In this document: positions 23,083 to 32,094 of the stretch, in pieces | Position numbering within the stretch: the stretch's first letter is position 1 | Layout: every line of letters starts with the position of its first letter | NCBI RefSeq assembly: GCF_900659615.1 | Contig: NZ_CAACUY010000037.1 | Span: 1-60,460, forward strand | Length of the DNA stretch: 60,460 bases | Source of the DNA: Actinomadura fibrosa | Lineage (GTDB): Bacteria > Actinomycetota > Actinomycetes > Streptosporangiales > Streptosporangiaceae | Direction of reading: 5' to 3' | Program-made: the position numbers and the translations under genes | Notes under the pieces: model-generated | What the model was told of the DNA's origin: nothing | The model's input: only the letters and a program-made list of their open reading frames with translations | Databases searched by the model: none

Positions 23083-24591
23083 ATGGAACGGCGGACGGTG
23101 CTCAAGGGGGTTGTGCTCGGGGCGTTCGCTGCGGCTGGGTGCTCGGACGATGGGGATCCGCCGTCTCGCACGGGGGGTGCGTCCACGGCGGCGCGGTCCT
23201 CGGCGCGGCCTACTGGGCCCGCTGATTGGAACGCGCTCGCCGCGGGGCTGGAGGGGCGGCTGGTCCGTCCGAGTGACGCGTCCTATGACGACGCCAAGCG
23301 GCTCTACATCCCGAAGTACGACGATGTCCGTCCGCTGGGCATCGCCTACTGCGCGTCTCCGGCGGACGTGTCCGAGTGCGTGCTGTTCGCCGCCCGCCAG
23401 AGGATGCCCGTGGCGGTGCGGTGTGGCGGCCACAACTACGCCGGCTGGTCCACCGGGAAGGGGCTCGTCATCGACGTCTCCCCCATGGACGAGGTCGCGC
23501 GCGACGGCGACCGCGCCACGGTGGGGGCGGGGACGCGGCTGGTCGATCTCTACGACCGGCTGGCCCGGGACGGCGTGACCGTCCCGGCGGGGAGCTGCCC
23601 CACGGTGGGGGCGGCGGGGCTGACGCTCGGCGGCGGGCTCGGCGTGACGTCCCGCGCGTACGGGCTGACCTGCGACGTGCTGGAGTCCGTCGACGTCGTC
23701 ACGGCGGACGGGCGGCGGCTGACCTGCGACGCGCGGCGCGACGCCGATCTCTACTGGGCGTGCCGGGGTGGGGGCGGCGGCAACTTCGGGGTGGCGGTGT
23801 CGTTCACGTACCGCACGCACGGGACGGACGACGCGACCCCGTTCTCGATGCGCTGGCCGTGGGGGCAGGCGGCCCGGGTGGTCCGCGGGTGGCAGCGCTG
23901 GGCACCGTCCGCGCCGGACGAGGTGTGGACGAGCCTCCAGCTCAACTCCCAGCCCGCCGACGGGACGCCGAGCGTGGAGGTCTCCGGGTTCGCGCTGGCG
24001 GACGCGGCCCGCCATATCGAGTCCCTCACCGCCGCCGTGGGCGCCGACCCGGCCACGTCCAGTTCGCGGAGCCGCCCTTACATGGACGCGATGCTGTTCA
24101 TGGGGGGTTGCAGCGGGCGCACCGTCGAGCAGTGCCACGGTCAGGGCTCGCTTCCGGGGCAGAAGCCGGCCGGGAGCTTTCCCCGCACGAATTACGACGG
24201 GAAGTCCCATATCGCGTACCGGCCGCTGCCGGACGACGCGATCAGTGCTTTGCTGCGGCGTTTCGAGGAGGGCAACGGCGTCGCCGACCGGTCCGTGCTG
24301 ATGGACGCGATGGGCGGCGCGATCCAGCGGGTGCGGCCCGACGCCACCGCGTTCCCGCACCGGCGGGCGCTGTTCTGCGTCCAGTACCTGGCACCGGACG
24401 CGGGGTGGCTGCGGGCGACGCACGCGGCGATGGAGCCGCACCTGGGCGGCAGCGCCTACGTCAACTACGTCGACCACGAGCTGGCCGGGTGGGCGCGGGC
24501 CTACTACGGCCCCAACCTGGACCGGCTCAGGAAGGTGAAGGCCGCCTACGATCCCGGCAGGCTGTTCACCTTTCCCCAGGCGATCGCCTAG
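23083..24591 (+). CDS. Exported FAD-linked oxidoreductase (berberine-bridge type)
   Basis: 502 residues. The N-terminus has twin arginines (ERRTVLKG) and a lipobox-like AAAGC with Cys20, so it looks like a Tat-exported lipoprotein. The PCMH-type FAD domain spans about 70-245. The bicovalent-flavin positions are both present: histidine in VRCGGHNYAG and cysteine in GSCPTVGAAG. The C-terminal BBE motif is AYYGPNLDRLRKVKAAYDP. These enzymes oxidise sugars, alkaloids or other alcohols with O2. Substrate unknown. It is convergent with the coiled-coil gene, 6 bases apart. Confidence 0.9.
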   Translation: MERRTVLKGVVLGAFAAAGCSDDGDPPSRTGGASTAARSSARPTGPADWNALAAGLEGRLVRPSDASYDDAKRLYIPKYDDVRPLGIAYCASPADVSECVLFAARQRMPVAVRCGGHNYAGWSTGKGLVIDVSPMDEVARDGDRATVGAGTRLVDLYDRLARDGVTVPAGSCPTVGAAGLTLGGGLGVTSRAYGLTCDVLESVDVVTADGRRLTCDARRDADLYWACRGGGGGNFGVAVSFTYRTHGTDDATPFSMRWPWGQAARVVRGWQRWAPSAPDEVWTSLQLNSQPADGTPSVEVSGFALADAARHIESLTAAVGADPATSSSRSRPYMDAMLFMGGCSGRTVEQCHGQGSLPGQKPAGSFPRTNYDGKSHIAYRPLPDDAISALLRRFEEGNGVADRSVLMDAMGGAIQRVRPDATAFPHRRALFCVQYLAPDAGWLRATHAAMEPHLGGSAYVNYVDHELAGWARAYYGPNLDRLRKVKAAYDPGRLFTFPQAIA

Positions 24592-24597
24592 CCCCGC

Positions 24598-25467
24598 TCA
24601 GTCGGCGGGGGCTCCGTCTTCGTGAGGGGGGCGGTCGAACAGGGAGCGGGCCCGTTCCTCGGCCTCGTTCAGGGCCTTGACGTGTTCGGGGGCGAGCTCC
24701 TCCACGCAGCGGGTCATCTCCTCGGTGACCTGGCTGAACGCGCTCTCCTCCGCGCCGCGCAGGGCGGCGCGGACGCTCGCGGAGCGGGCGCCGAGCGCGG
24801 CCCACTCCAGTTCGAGGCGGGCGACGGCCTCGTCGAAGGCCCGGGCCGTCTGCGCGCCCGCGTCCTTCAGCTCCTCCGGGATGGGGCCGCGGCCGGCCTT
24901 GCGGGCGTGGCTGGACAGGGTGGAGATGCGGCTGGCGAGCGACAGGCCCTCGCGGGCCAGCGGGAGCACGTCGTGGATCAGGTCCGTGACCGCCTTGGCC
25001 AGCTCCTCGACGCGGGTCAGCAGCGTCTGCGTCGCCTCCTCCAGGGCCGCGGAGGTGCGCCCGGCGACGCGTTCGGCCACGTCCTGCTGCTGCTTGGTCA
25101 GCGCCGGGACGACGTCGCTGTCGAGCCGGCGCCGCAGCTCCTGCTCGCGGGCGGCGCGGTCGTCCGGCCCGGCGCGCTCGGCCCAGTCGGCCCAGACCCG
25201 CTCGATCCGCTCCTCCCCGGAGGCGGCGATCTCCGCCGTGATCTCCTCCAGGGCCTCGCCCGCGCGGGCCTTGAGCCGTTCGACGCGCCCGTAGAGCGCG
25301 TCGCGCTTGAACGGGTCGTTGAGCTCGTTGAGCTGCGCCTGCAATCGACGGGACACATCGATGGCGTGCTCGGCCAGGGGGACGAGCCGGTCGGCGAGCT
25401 CGTCGAGCGTCTGCGCCCGGCGTGGGTCGGTCAGCTCGGCCACCCACCCGGGAAGGTCGTGCGCCAT
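24598..25467 (-). CDS. Coiled-coil protein of unknown function
   Basis: 289 residues from the ATG at 25467 (MAHDLPGWVAEL). Nearly the whole protein is predicted helical, with heptad-like Leu/Ala spacing and many Glu/Arg pairs (LADRLVPLAEHAIDVSRRL, ELRRRL, AERVAGRTSAALEEAT). There is no signal peptide, membrane helix or catalytic motif. It might be a cytoplasmic scaffold or cell-division/partition accessory, but I recognise no family. It is divergent from hisN. Confidence 0.75.
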   Translation of the reverse strand: MAHDLPGWVAELTDPRRAQTLDELADRLVPLAEHAIDVSRRLQAQLNELNDPFKRDALYGRVERLKARAGEALEEITAEIAASGEERIERVWADWAERAGPDDRAAREQELRRRLDSDVVPALTKQQQDVAERVAGRTSAALEEATQTLLTRVEELAKAVTDLIHDVLPLAREGLSLASRISTLSSHARKAGRGPIPEELKDAGAQTARAFDEAVARLELEWAALGARSASVRAALRGAEESAFSQVTEEMTRCVEELAPEHVKALNEAEERARSLFDRPPHEDGAPAD

Positions 25468-25591
25468 GCGCCCATGCTGCCACTCGCGGGGCCCCGGCAC
25501 CGCCCGGCGCGCCCCGCGGGGCGGCCGAAAAGGGGTAACGGCCCGGGTAAGTGTGTCGGCGCGCGGCGTGATCGCGGTAGCGTGGCACGCC

Positions 25592-26395
25592 GTGGCGGGC
25601 TATTCCGATGACCTCCGTCTCGCGCACGTGCTGGCGGACGGGGCCGACGACATCACGACCAGGCGCTTCCGCGCGCTCGATCTGGACATCGAGACCAAGC
25701 CGGACCTGACGCCGGTCAGCGACGCCGACCGCAGCGTGGAGGAGCAGATCCGCGGCACGCTGAAGCGCGCCCGGCCGCGGGACGCGGTGCTCGGCGAGGA
25801 GTACGGCCGGACCGGGTACGGCAACCGCTGCTGGATCATCGACCCGATCGACGCCACGAAGAACTTCGTCCGCGGCGTCCCGGTGTGGGCGACGCTGATC
25901 GCGCTGATGGAGAACGACGAGATCGTGGTGGGCGTCGTGTCGGCGCCCGCGCTGACCCGCCGCTGGTGGGCGGCGCGCGGCGGCGGCGCCTGGACGGGCC
26001 GCAGCCTGACCCGCGCCACGCGGATGAGCGTGTCGTCGGTGACGGACCTGTCGGACGCGTCGCTGTCGTTCTCCAGCCTGGGCGGCTGGGAGGAGCAGGG
26101 ACGGCTCGACCGGTTCCTGGAGCTGTCCCGCTCGGTGTGGCGGACGCGGGCGTTCGGCGACTTCTGGTCGCACATGATGGTCGCGGAGGGCGTGGTCGAC
26201 ATCTCGACCGAGCCGGAGGTCTCGCTGTGGGACCTGGCCCCGCTCCAGGTGATCGTCGAGGAGGCCGGCGGGATGTTCACCGACCTGTCCGGCGTTCCCG
26301 GGCCGGACGGCGGCAGCGTCCTGTGCACGAACGGCAAGCTGCACGCGGAGGTCCTGCGCACGCTCGGCGGCGGCCAGCTCTCGCTGCGCATCTGA
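25592..26395 (+). CDS. hisN: Histidinol-phosphatase, inositol monophosphatase type
   Basis: 267 residues from a GTG start. It is a Mg-dependent phosphatase of the IMPase fold. Metal ligands are in GEEYG, WIIDPIDATKNF and the late WDLAPLQVIVEEAGG. In actinobacteria the member found near aroA and rsgA is HisN, which dephosphorylates histidinol phosphate in histidine synthesis. That specificity is inferred from context, and a general inositol phosphatase is the alternative. Confidence 0.85.
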   Translation: MAGYSDDLRLAHVLADGADDITTRRFRALDLDIETKPDLTPVSDADRSVEEQIRGTLKRARPRDAVLGEEYGRTGYGNRCWIIDPIDATKNFVRGVPVWATLIALMENDEIVVGVVSAPALTRRWWAARGGGAWTGRSLTRATRMSVSSVTDLSDASLSFSSLGGWEEQGRLDRFLELSRSVWRTRAFGDFWSHMMVAEGVVDISTEPEVSLWDLAPLQVIVEEAGGMFTDLSGVPGPDGGSVLCTNGKLHAEVLRTLGGGQLSLRI

Positions 26396-26532
26396 GCGTC
26401 CCCGATCGAACCCTGTCAGGGAATGACCAGGGGTCGATCGTCCTGGCTTCCGGGGTGACTCGCGACATATCGTGGAACAGCGGTCGCCGGACGGCCGTTG
26501 ACATGATGGGCGGCCCGTATCGGAGGTAGAAG

Positions 26533-26724
26533 ATGTCGACCCAGACCAAACTCGTCATCGGCGGCGTCGTCGTCGGCTTCCTGACCCTGTTCGTCTTCCC
26601 CTGGTGGCTGAGCGCGCTGATCATCCTCGGCGTCATCGGGGCGCCGCTCGTCGGCTACCTGATGCTCGACCCGTCCCAGCGCCGCCGGGTGCGGGCGCAG
26701 GGCCGCAAGCGCCTGGGCAGCTGA
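26533..26724 (+). CDS. Small membrane protein
   Basis: 63 residues with CGGAGG upstream of the ATG. Two adjacent hydrophobic helices (LVIGGVVVGFLTLFVF and LSALIILGVIGAPLVGYL) are followed by a very basic tail QRRRVRAQGRKR, so the C-terminus should be cytoplasmic. No family is recognised. It lies between hisN and the LhgO-type gene. Confidence 0.75.
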   Translation: MSTQTKLVIGGVVVGFLTLFVFPWWLSALIILGVIGAPLVGYLMLDPSQRRRVRAQGRKRLGS

Positions 26725-26825
26725 ACCGCTCGGCAGCTGAGCCGTCCGGGAGCCGGGACGACCGGCTCCGGCGGGGTGGCGGGGCCCCGGTGCCCCGCCG
26801 GGCGCCCGGCCCGTAGGGTGCGGGC

Positions 26826-28013
26826 GTGACGCAGACACGGATCGGCGTGGTGGGGGCCGGGATACTCGGGCTGGCGATCGCGCGGCGGCTCGCCGAGACG
26901 CGGCCGGACGCAGCGGTGACGGTCCTGGAGAAGGAGGACCGGGTCGCCGCGCACCAGACGGGGCACAACAGCGGCGTCGCGCACGCGGGCCTGTACTACG
27001 CACCGGGCTCGCTGAAGGCGACGCTGTGCCGCCGCGGCATCGGGCTGCTGAAGGAGTACTGCGCCGACCGCGGCCTTCCCTACGAGGAGTGCGGCAAGGT
27101 CGTGGTCGCGCGCGACGCGTCCGAGCTCGGGCCGCTCGCGGAGATCGAGCGGCGCGCCACCGCCAACGGGGTGCCGGGGCTGCGGCGGCTGGACGCGGGC
27201 GGGCTGCGCGAGATCGAGCCGCACGCCGCCGGGGTGGCGGCGCTGCACTCCCCCACGACCGCGATCGTCGACTTCCCCGCGGTGGCCCGCGCGTTCGCCG
27301 CGGACGTGCGGGACGGCGGCGGCGAGGTGCGGCTCGGCTTCGAGGTCGTCCGGCTGGGACGGGCCGGCGACCGGGTCCGGGTCGCCTCGCCGGAGGAGGA
27401 GCTGGTCTTCGACCGGCTGGTGGTGTGCGCCGGGCTCCAGTCCGACCGGGTCGCGCGGCTGGCGGGCGACGCCCCCGCGCCCGCGATCATCCCGTTCCGC
27501 GGCGAGTACTACCGGCTCGTCCCCGAGCGGACGGACCTGGTCCGCGGCCTGATCTACCCGGTGCCCGACCCGCGGTACCCGTTCCTCGGCGTGCACTTCA
27601 CCCGGCGCGTGGACGGCGGTGTCGACGTCGGCCCGAACGCCGTCCTGGCCCTGGCCCGGGAGGGGTACCGGTGGCGCGACGTCCGTCCGGCCGACCTGTG
27701 GGAGACGCTGCGCTGGCCCGGGTTCCGCCACATGGCGCGGCGGCACTGGCGGACGGGCGTCAAGGAGCTGTACGGGTCGGCGGTCCGGAGGGCCTACGTC
27801 GCCGAGGCGCGGGCCTTCGTGCCCGACCTGCGGGTGGACGACGTCGTCCCCGCCCCCGCCGGTGTCCGGGCCCAGGCGGTGGACCCGGACGGCTCCCTCG
27901 TGGACGACTTCCGCATCGGGCGAGTCGGCCCGGTGGTGACCGTCCGCAACGCCCCGTCGCCCGCCGCGACCTCGTCCCTGGCGATCGCCGAGTACGTCAC
28001 CGACCGGATCTGA
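26826..28013 (+). CDS. lhgO: L-2-hydroxyglutarate oxidase
   Basis: 395 residues, GTG start. It is a DAO-fold flavoprotein: the FAD dinucleotide motif GVVGAGILGLAIARRL is at the N-terminus, then VLEKE, HQTGHNSGVAHAGLYY and, further on, FRGEYYRL and YPVPDPRYPFLGVHFTRRVD, which are distinctive for LhgO/YgaF. It oxidises L-2-hydroxyglutarate to 2-oxoglutarate, removing a by-product of dehydrogenases. It is convergent with the carboxylesterase gene. Confidence 0.93.
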   Translation: MTQTRIGVVGAGILGLAIARRLAETRPDAAVTVLEKEDRVAAHQTGHNSGVAHAGLYYAPGSLKATLCRRGIGLLKEYCADRGLPYEECGKVVVARDASELGPLAEIERRATANGVPGLRRLDAGGLREIEPHAAGVAALHSPTTAIVDFPAVARAFAADVRDGGGEVRLGFEVVRLGRAGDRVRVASPEEELVFDRLVVCAGLQSDRVARLAGDAPAPAIIPFRGEYYRLVPERTDLVRGLIYPVPDPRYPFLGVHFTRRVDGGVDVGPNAVLALAREGYRWRDVRPADLWETLRWPGFRHMARRHWRTGVKELYGSAVRRAYVAEARAFVPDLRVDDVVPAPAGVRAQAVDPDGSLVDDFRIGRVGPVVTVRNAPSPAATSSLAIAEYVTDRI

Positions 28014-28047
28014 CCGGCTCCCCCGGCGATCTGACCGGCTCCCAGGC

Positions 28048-29529
28048 TCAGCTGTACCAGAGCTTGCGGTCGTCGCCGCGCGGGTCGTTGACGACCTCGT
28101 CGGCGGCGCCGTCGAACAGCTTGACGGCCCGCGCGGACGGGTCGAACCGCGGCCAGCCGGGGTCGCCGTCCGCCGCGAAGGCGATCCAGGCGCGGTGCAT
28201 GGCGTCCGCGAGGGCCTGCGGCGGGTTGGGCCCGGCCAGCTCTTTCGCCTCGTCGCCCAGGTTGTCGAAGACGAACCCCAGCTCCAGGGCGTGGCAGGCG
28301 CCGAGGTCGTGGTTCGGGGACCGCCAGCCGAACTCGTACATCCAGGTCCCGCCGGTGCCGCCGGCGGCGGCGTGCGCGTCGGCGGCGCGGTTCGCGGGGA
28401 TACGGAAGATGCTGTCGGTGATGATCGCCGCGAGCAGCTCGCCCGCGGACATCTCGGGGTGCCGGTCGCGGTAGGCGGACGCGATCGCCGACGGGACGCC
28501 CATCCCGGCGGTCACCGCGCCGATGAAGTCGTGGGTGAGGGCGCCCGCGAGGCCGGACGGCATCAGGAACAGCCGGAACTCCTCGGAGGTGTAGCCGAGC
28601 AGGAGGTCCACGTCGCGTCCGGCGCCGTCGCGCAGCGCGTCCTCGGGGCGCCGGGCGAGCAGCTCGCCGTCCAGGACGGGGGTCAGCGACATCGCGCCCG
28701 CGGCGGTGGTGGCGCCCCAGCGGCCGGGGTCGGGGAGCGCGGCGACCTCGGCGGCGACGGCGGCCTGCACCGGCACGATCGCGGCGGGGTCGAGCGCGGC
28801 GAAGCCCTCGGCGGTCGGCTCCACGCCGAGCCGCGCCGCCATCTCGCGGGTGACGAGCAGGGCGTCGTCCGGGTCCTGGGCGACGCTCCCGGCGCCGCTC
28901 TGCGCGATGGCCCGCCCGAACAGGCCGAGGTCGAGGGACAGCAGCGTGGTGACGCTCATCCCGCCCGCGGACTCGCCGAAGACCGTGACCCGGTCCGGGT
29001 CGCCGCCGAAGCCCGCGATGTTGTCGCGGACCCACTCCAGCGCGGCGATCTGGTCGAGCAGCCCCCGGTTCGCGGGGGCGCCGGGCAGGTGCGCGAAGCC
29101 CTCCACGCCGAGCCGGTAGTTGATCGTGACGCAGACGGCGCCGTCGCGGGCGAAGTTGCGGCCCTCGTAGACGCCGACGGCGCCGGACCCGTTGCGGAAC
29201 GCGCCGCCGTGAATCCACACCATGACCGGCAGGCCGGACGCCGCGTCGGCGCCGGCGGGCGTCCAGATGTTCAGGTTCAGGCAGTCCTCGCCCGGGATGT
29301 CGGGATCGGGCAGGAGCCGGTCGTAGGGGCGCGGGTAGCCGGGCTTGGGCGCGGTCGGGCCGTACTCGACGGCGTCGCGGACGCCGTCCCAGGGCTCCGG
29401 GGGCTCCGGCGGGCGGAACCGGTTCGCGCCGAACGGGGGCGCGGCGTAGGGAATGCCCAGGTAGGCGGTGACGCCGTCCCGCGTGGTGCCGCGGACCCGC
29501 CCGTACGCGGTGCGAACGACCGCCTCCAT
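28048..29529 (-). CDS. Type B carboxylesterase/lipase
   Basis: 493 residues, ATG with GGAGG upstream. The alpha/beta hydrolase triad is serine in FGESAGGMS, glutamate in GYTSEEFRLF and histidine in GACHALELGFVFDN. EDCLNLNIWTP and MVWIHGGAF (oxyanion hole) are classical. There is no signal peptide, so it is probably intracellular. It hydrolyses carboxylic esters; natural substrate unknown. The TetR gene downstream on the same strand could belong to the same transcription unit only by reading through from upstream. Confidence 0.93.
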   Translation of the reverse strand: MEAVVRTAYGRVRGTTRDGVTAYLGIPYAAPPFGANRFRPPEPPEPWDGVRDAVEYGPTAPKPGYPRPYDRLLPDPDIPGEDCLNLNIWTPAGADAASGLPVMVWIHGGAFRNGSGAVGVYEGRNFARDGAVCVTINYRLGVEGFAHLPGAPANRGLLDQIAALEWVRDNIAGFGGDPDRVTVFGESAGGMSVTTLLSLDLGLFGRAIAQSGAGSVAQDPDDALLVTREMAARLGVEPTAEGFAALDPAAIVPVQAAVAAEVAALPDPGRWGATTAAGAMSLTPVLDGELLARRPEDALRDGAGRDVDLLLGYTSEEFRLFLMPSGLAGALTHDFIGAVTAGMGVPSAIASAYRDRHPEMSAGELLAAIITDSIFRIPANRAADAHAAAGGTGGTWMYEFGWRSPNHDLGACHALELGFVFDNLGDEAKELAGPNPPQALADAMHRAWIAFAADGDPGWPRFDPSARAVKLFDGAADEVVNDPRGDDRKLWYS

Positions 29530-29606
29530 GCCGCCTCCGATTCTAGAACTCGATTCGACATCAGAGAGCGTACGGGACGCGGCGGCCCGTCGGAACGCGC
29601 CCGGCG

Positions 29607-30317
29607 TCAGTTGCCGGTGGCCCCGTCGGGCTCCGTCCCCGCCGCCCTCGCCGCCGCTCCCGATGCCGCTCCCGGGCCCGTTCCCGGCTCTGGCGCCGGG
29701 GTGAGCATCCGGGTCAGGTAGCCGCGGGCGAACGCGCGGATGGCGTCCTCGCCGTCCAGCGCGAGCCCGCCGCCCGGGACGAGCAGCAGCGACACGGCGA
29801 CGCGCAGCAGGACCTCCGCGACGGTGGCGGCGTCGCCCGCGGCGGCGGGACGGGCGCGGTGGAGCCGGTCGGCGAGGATGTCGCGGGCGGCGAGCATGAC
29901 CGCGCCGCCGTTCATGCTGAGCTGCGGCAGGAACGCCTCGGGCTCGCTCTCCACGACGCGCGCGAGCAGCGGGTGCGCGCGGGCGCTCTGCAACCCGGCC
30001 ACGAACCCCTCGACGACGGCGTCCTCCGGCGACGCGAGGTTCTCGGTGGCCTCGGCGATCGCGGTGAGGAAGCGGCGGACCTCCCGCAGGATCACCGCCT
30101 GGAGGAGCTGCTCCTTGTTGGTGAAGCGCCGGTAGATCGTCGTGCGGGCGACGCCGGCGCGCTTGGCGACGTCCTCGACGCTGACGCGGCGCAGCCCGTA
30201 GGTCTCAAACTCGGCGAGCGCGGCGTCCAGGATGCGGGTGTCCAGGCCGTCGGCGTCCTCGGCCCCCAGCGAGAGCCGGGCCAGCAGCCCGCCCGCCTGG
30301 GTCGCGTCCATCGTCAT
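29607..30317 (-). CDS. TetR-family regulator
   Basis: 236 residues. The HTH is at about residues 28-75 (RILDAALAEFETYG, VSVEDVAKRAGVARTTIYRRF, NKEQLLQAV). The C-terminal ligand domain ends in a Gly/Ala-rich tail. It is divergent from the MpaB-like gene with a 15-bp palindrome between them, so it most likely represses that gene and itself. By position it could also control the lipid operon at 31285-38330. Confidence 0.92.
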   Translation of the reverse strand: MTMDATQAGGLLARLSLGAEDADGLDTRILDAALAEFETYGLRRVSVEDVAKRAGVARTTIYRRFTNKEQLLQAVILREVRRFLTAIAEATENLASPEDAVVEGFVAGLQSARAHPLLARVVESEPEAFLPQLSMNGGAVMLAARDILADRLHRARPAAAGDAATVAEVLLRVAVSLLLVPGGGLALDGEDAIRAFARGYLTRMLTPAPEPGTGPGAASGAAARAAGTEPDGATGN

Positions 30318-30381
30318 AGCGGCACCTTAACCGTGCGGGAACCGTGCGGAACCGGGAGTCGGGCGTGCGGATGCAACACAG

Positions 30382-30396
30382 CTACAATAATCGTAG
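30382..30396. promoter_or_regulatory. Probable TetR operator
   Basis: CTACAAT-A-ATCGTAG, a 15-bp inverted repeat with one mismatch per arm, midway between the divergent TetR and MpaB-like starts. The plus-strand TACAAT could also act as a -10 element. Confidence 0.5.
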
Positions 30397-30430
30397 ATCT
30401 GTTCTTTCGCTTGCTTCCACGGCGGTGCAC

Positions 30431-31315
30431 ATGACGGACGAGCCCGGCCCCACCCCGCTCGGTCCCGGGTCGCTGACCTGGCGGTACTTCGGCGACACCC
30501 GGATGCTGCTCGTCGGGCCGCGGGCGGCGGTGCTGCAGAACATGCTCCCGGCGCTCGGCCAGGGCGTCCTCGACCACTCGGTGTTCTTCTCGGAGACGTT
30601 CGCGCGGCTCAAGCGGTCCGCCGGGCCGATTCTCGACACCGTGTACGGCGGGGAGCGCTCGGCGGAGACCGGTCGGAAGGTCCGCGACTACCACCGCGAC
30701 ATCAAGGGGACGATGCCGGACGGCTCCCGCTACCACGCACTCGACCCCGAGACCTATTACTGGGCGCACGCCACCTTCCTCGACCACATGCTGTACGGCA
30801 TCGAGACCTTCATCCGCCCCTTGGACGAGGCGGAGAAGCGCCGGATCTACGACGAGTCGAAGACCTGGTTCCGGATGTACGGGGTGAGCGACCGGGCGAT
30901 GCCGGAGGACTGGGAGGCGTTCCAGGCGTACTGGAAGCGGATGCTCGACGAGGAGATCGTCGCGCACAGGACCGCCCGGTACGGCGTCGGCTACGTCACG
31001 AAGGGCCTGCCCGCGCCGCCCAAGGTCCCGGCGCGGCTGTGGCGCGCGGTGTCGCCGCCGCTGAACGCCGTGGCCCGGTTCATCACCGTCGGCGGCCTGC
31101 ACCCCCGGATGCGGGAGCTGCTCGACCTGCCGTGGAGCGCCGCCGACGAGCGCCGGTACCGGCGGTTCGCGGCGGCCGTCCGCGCCGGGAACCGGCTGTG
31201 GCCGCTGCTGCCGGAGGCCGTCCGCTACCTGCCCCAGGCCCGCCGCGCCCGCACCGCCACCCGCGCCGCCGCCGCCCGGGACGGTCAGGACCCGGATCGG
31301 ATGCGGGCGTCGTAG
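30431..31315 (+). CDS. DUF2236 oxygenase-like protein (MpaB family)
   Basis: 294 residues from the ATG at 30431 (MTDEPGPTPLGPG). Family features are GSLTWRYFGDTRMLL, YWAHATFLDHMLYG with the metal-associated histidines, and MYGVSDRAMP. DUF2236 includes fungal MpaB and latex-clearing Lcp, haem-dependent enzymes that cleave or oxidise isoprenoid chains. A similar reaction on a lipid is inferred. Its end overlaps the convergent SDR gene by 31 bases. The TetR-operator arrangement suggests substrate-induced expression. Confidence 0.8.
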   Translation: MTDEPGPTPLGPGSLTWRYFGDTRMLLVGPRAAVLQNMLPALGQGVLDHSVFFSETFARLKRSAGPILDTVYGGERSAETGRKVRDYHRDIKGTMPDGSRYHALDPETYYWAHATFLDHMLYGIETFIRPLDEAEKRRIYDESKTWFRMYGVSDRAMPEDWEAFQAYWKRMLDEEIVAHRTARYGVGYVTKGLPAPPKVPARLWRAVSPPLNAVARFITVGGLHPRMRELLDLPWSAADERRYRRFAAAVRAGNRLWPLLPEAVRYLPQARRARTATRAAAARDGQDPDRMRAS

Positions 31316-32094
31316 CCCTTCCTCGCTTCGGGGTCGTAGTCCAGGAAGAGGGTGTCGAGCCCGTACCGGCGGGCGACGGCCCGCTTGAGGACGTCGGGGA
31401 ACAGCGCGCCCAGCCGGATCTGCGCGCCGAGCCGCTTGGGCACCACGACCTGCGGGCGCGGGCGGGCGATCAGGTCGACGATCGCGGCAGCGATCTCCTC
31501 GGGCTCGCAGTTGCGCTGGCCCTTGGGGCTGCGCGTCCCGGCCACCAGATCGGTGTTGGTGAACGTCGGCAGCACGGCGCTGACGTGCACGCCGCGGTCG
31601 CGGACCTCCAGCCGCGCCGCCTCGGTGAACGCCACCACGGCGGCCTTGCTGGCGTTGTAGAGGGCCAGGCCCGGCGTCGGCATGACCCCGGCCACCGACG
31701 CGACGTTGATCACGTGGCCCCGGCCGCGCGGCAGCATCCGGTCCAGGGCGAGCTTGGTGCCCAGCATCACCCCGTGCACGTTGATGTCCAGGCAGCGGCG
31801 CGCGTCGGCGTCGCTCTCCCCCGTCACCGGCCCGATCGGCATGATCCCGGCGTTGTTGATCAGGACGTCCAGCCGCCCCGCCGACTCCTCGACCTTGGCC
31901 AGGAACGCCGCGAACGACTCGCGCGAGGTCACGTCCACGGCGAACGAGACGACGCCCAGGACGTCCGCCGCGTCCTTGGCCGCGCCCTCGTCGATGTCGC
32001 CGATCACGACGGTGGCGCCGCGCGCCTTGAGCGCGCCGGCGGTGGCCAGCCCGATGCCGCGCGCGGCACCGGTGATCGCGACGACCTTGCTCAT
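31285..32094 (-). CDS. Short-chain dehydrogenase/reductase
   Basis: 269 residues. The ATG overlaps the P450 stop by four bases. The cofactor motif TGAARGIG is at about residues 8-15, NNAG at about 85, and catalytic YNASK with upstream serine in NVASVAG. A C-terminal extension (LGALFPDVLKRAVARRYGLD) resembles membrane-associated SDRs acting on lipids. It is the last gene of the four-gene operon and could oxidise or reduce the hydroxyl made by the neighbouring P450. Confidence 0.92.
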   Translation of the reverse strand: MSKVVAITGAARGIGLATAGALKARGATVVIGDIDEGAAKDAADVLGVVSFAVDVTSRESFAAFLAKVEESAGRLDVLINNAGIMPIGPVTGESDADARRCLDINVHGVMLGTKLALDRMLPRGRGHVINVASVAGVMPTPGLALYNASKAAVVAFTEAARLEVRDRGVHVSAVLPTFTNTDLVAGTRSPKGQRNCEPEEIAAAIVDLIARPRPQVVVPKRLGAQIRLGALFPDVLKRAVARRYGLDTLFLDYDPEARKGYDARIRSGS

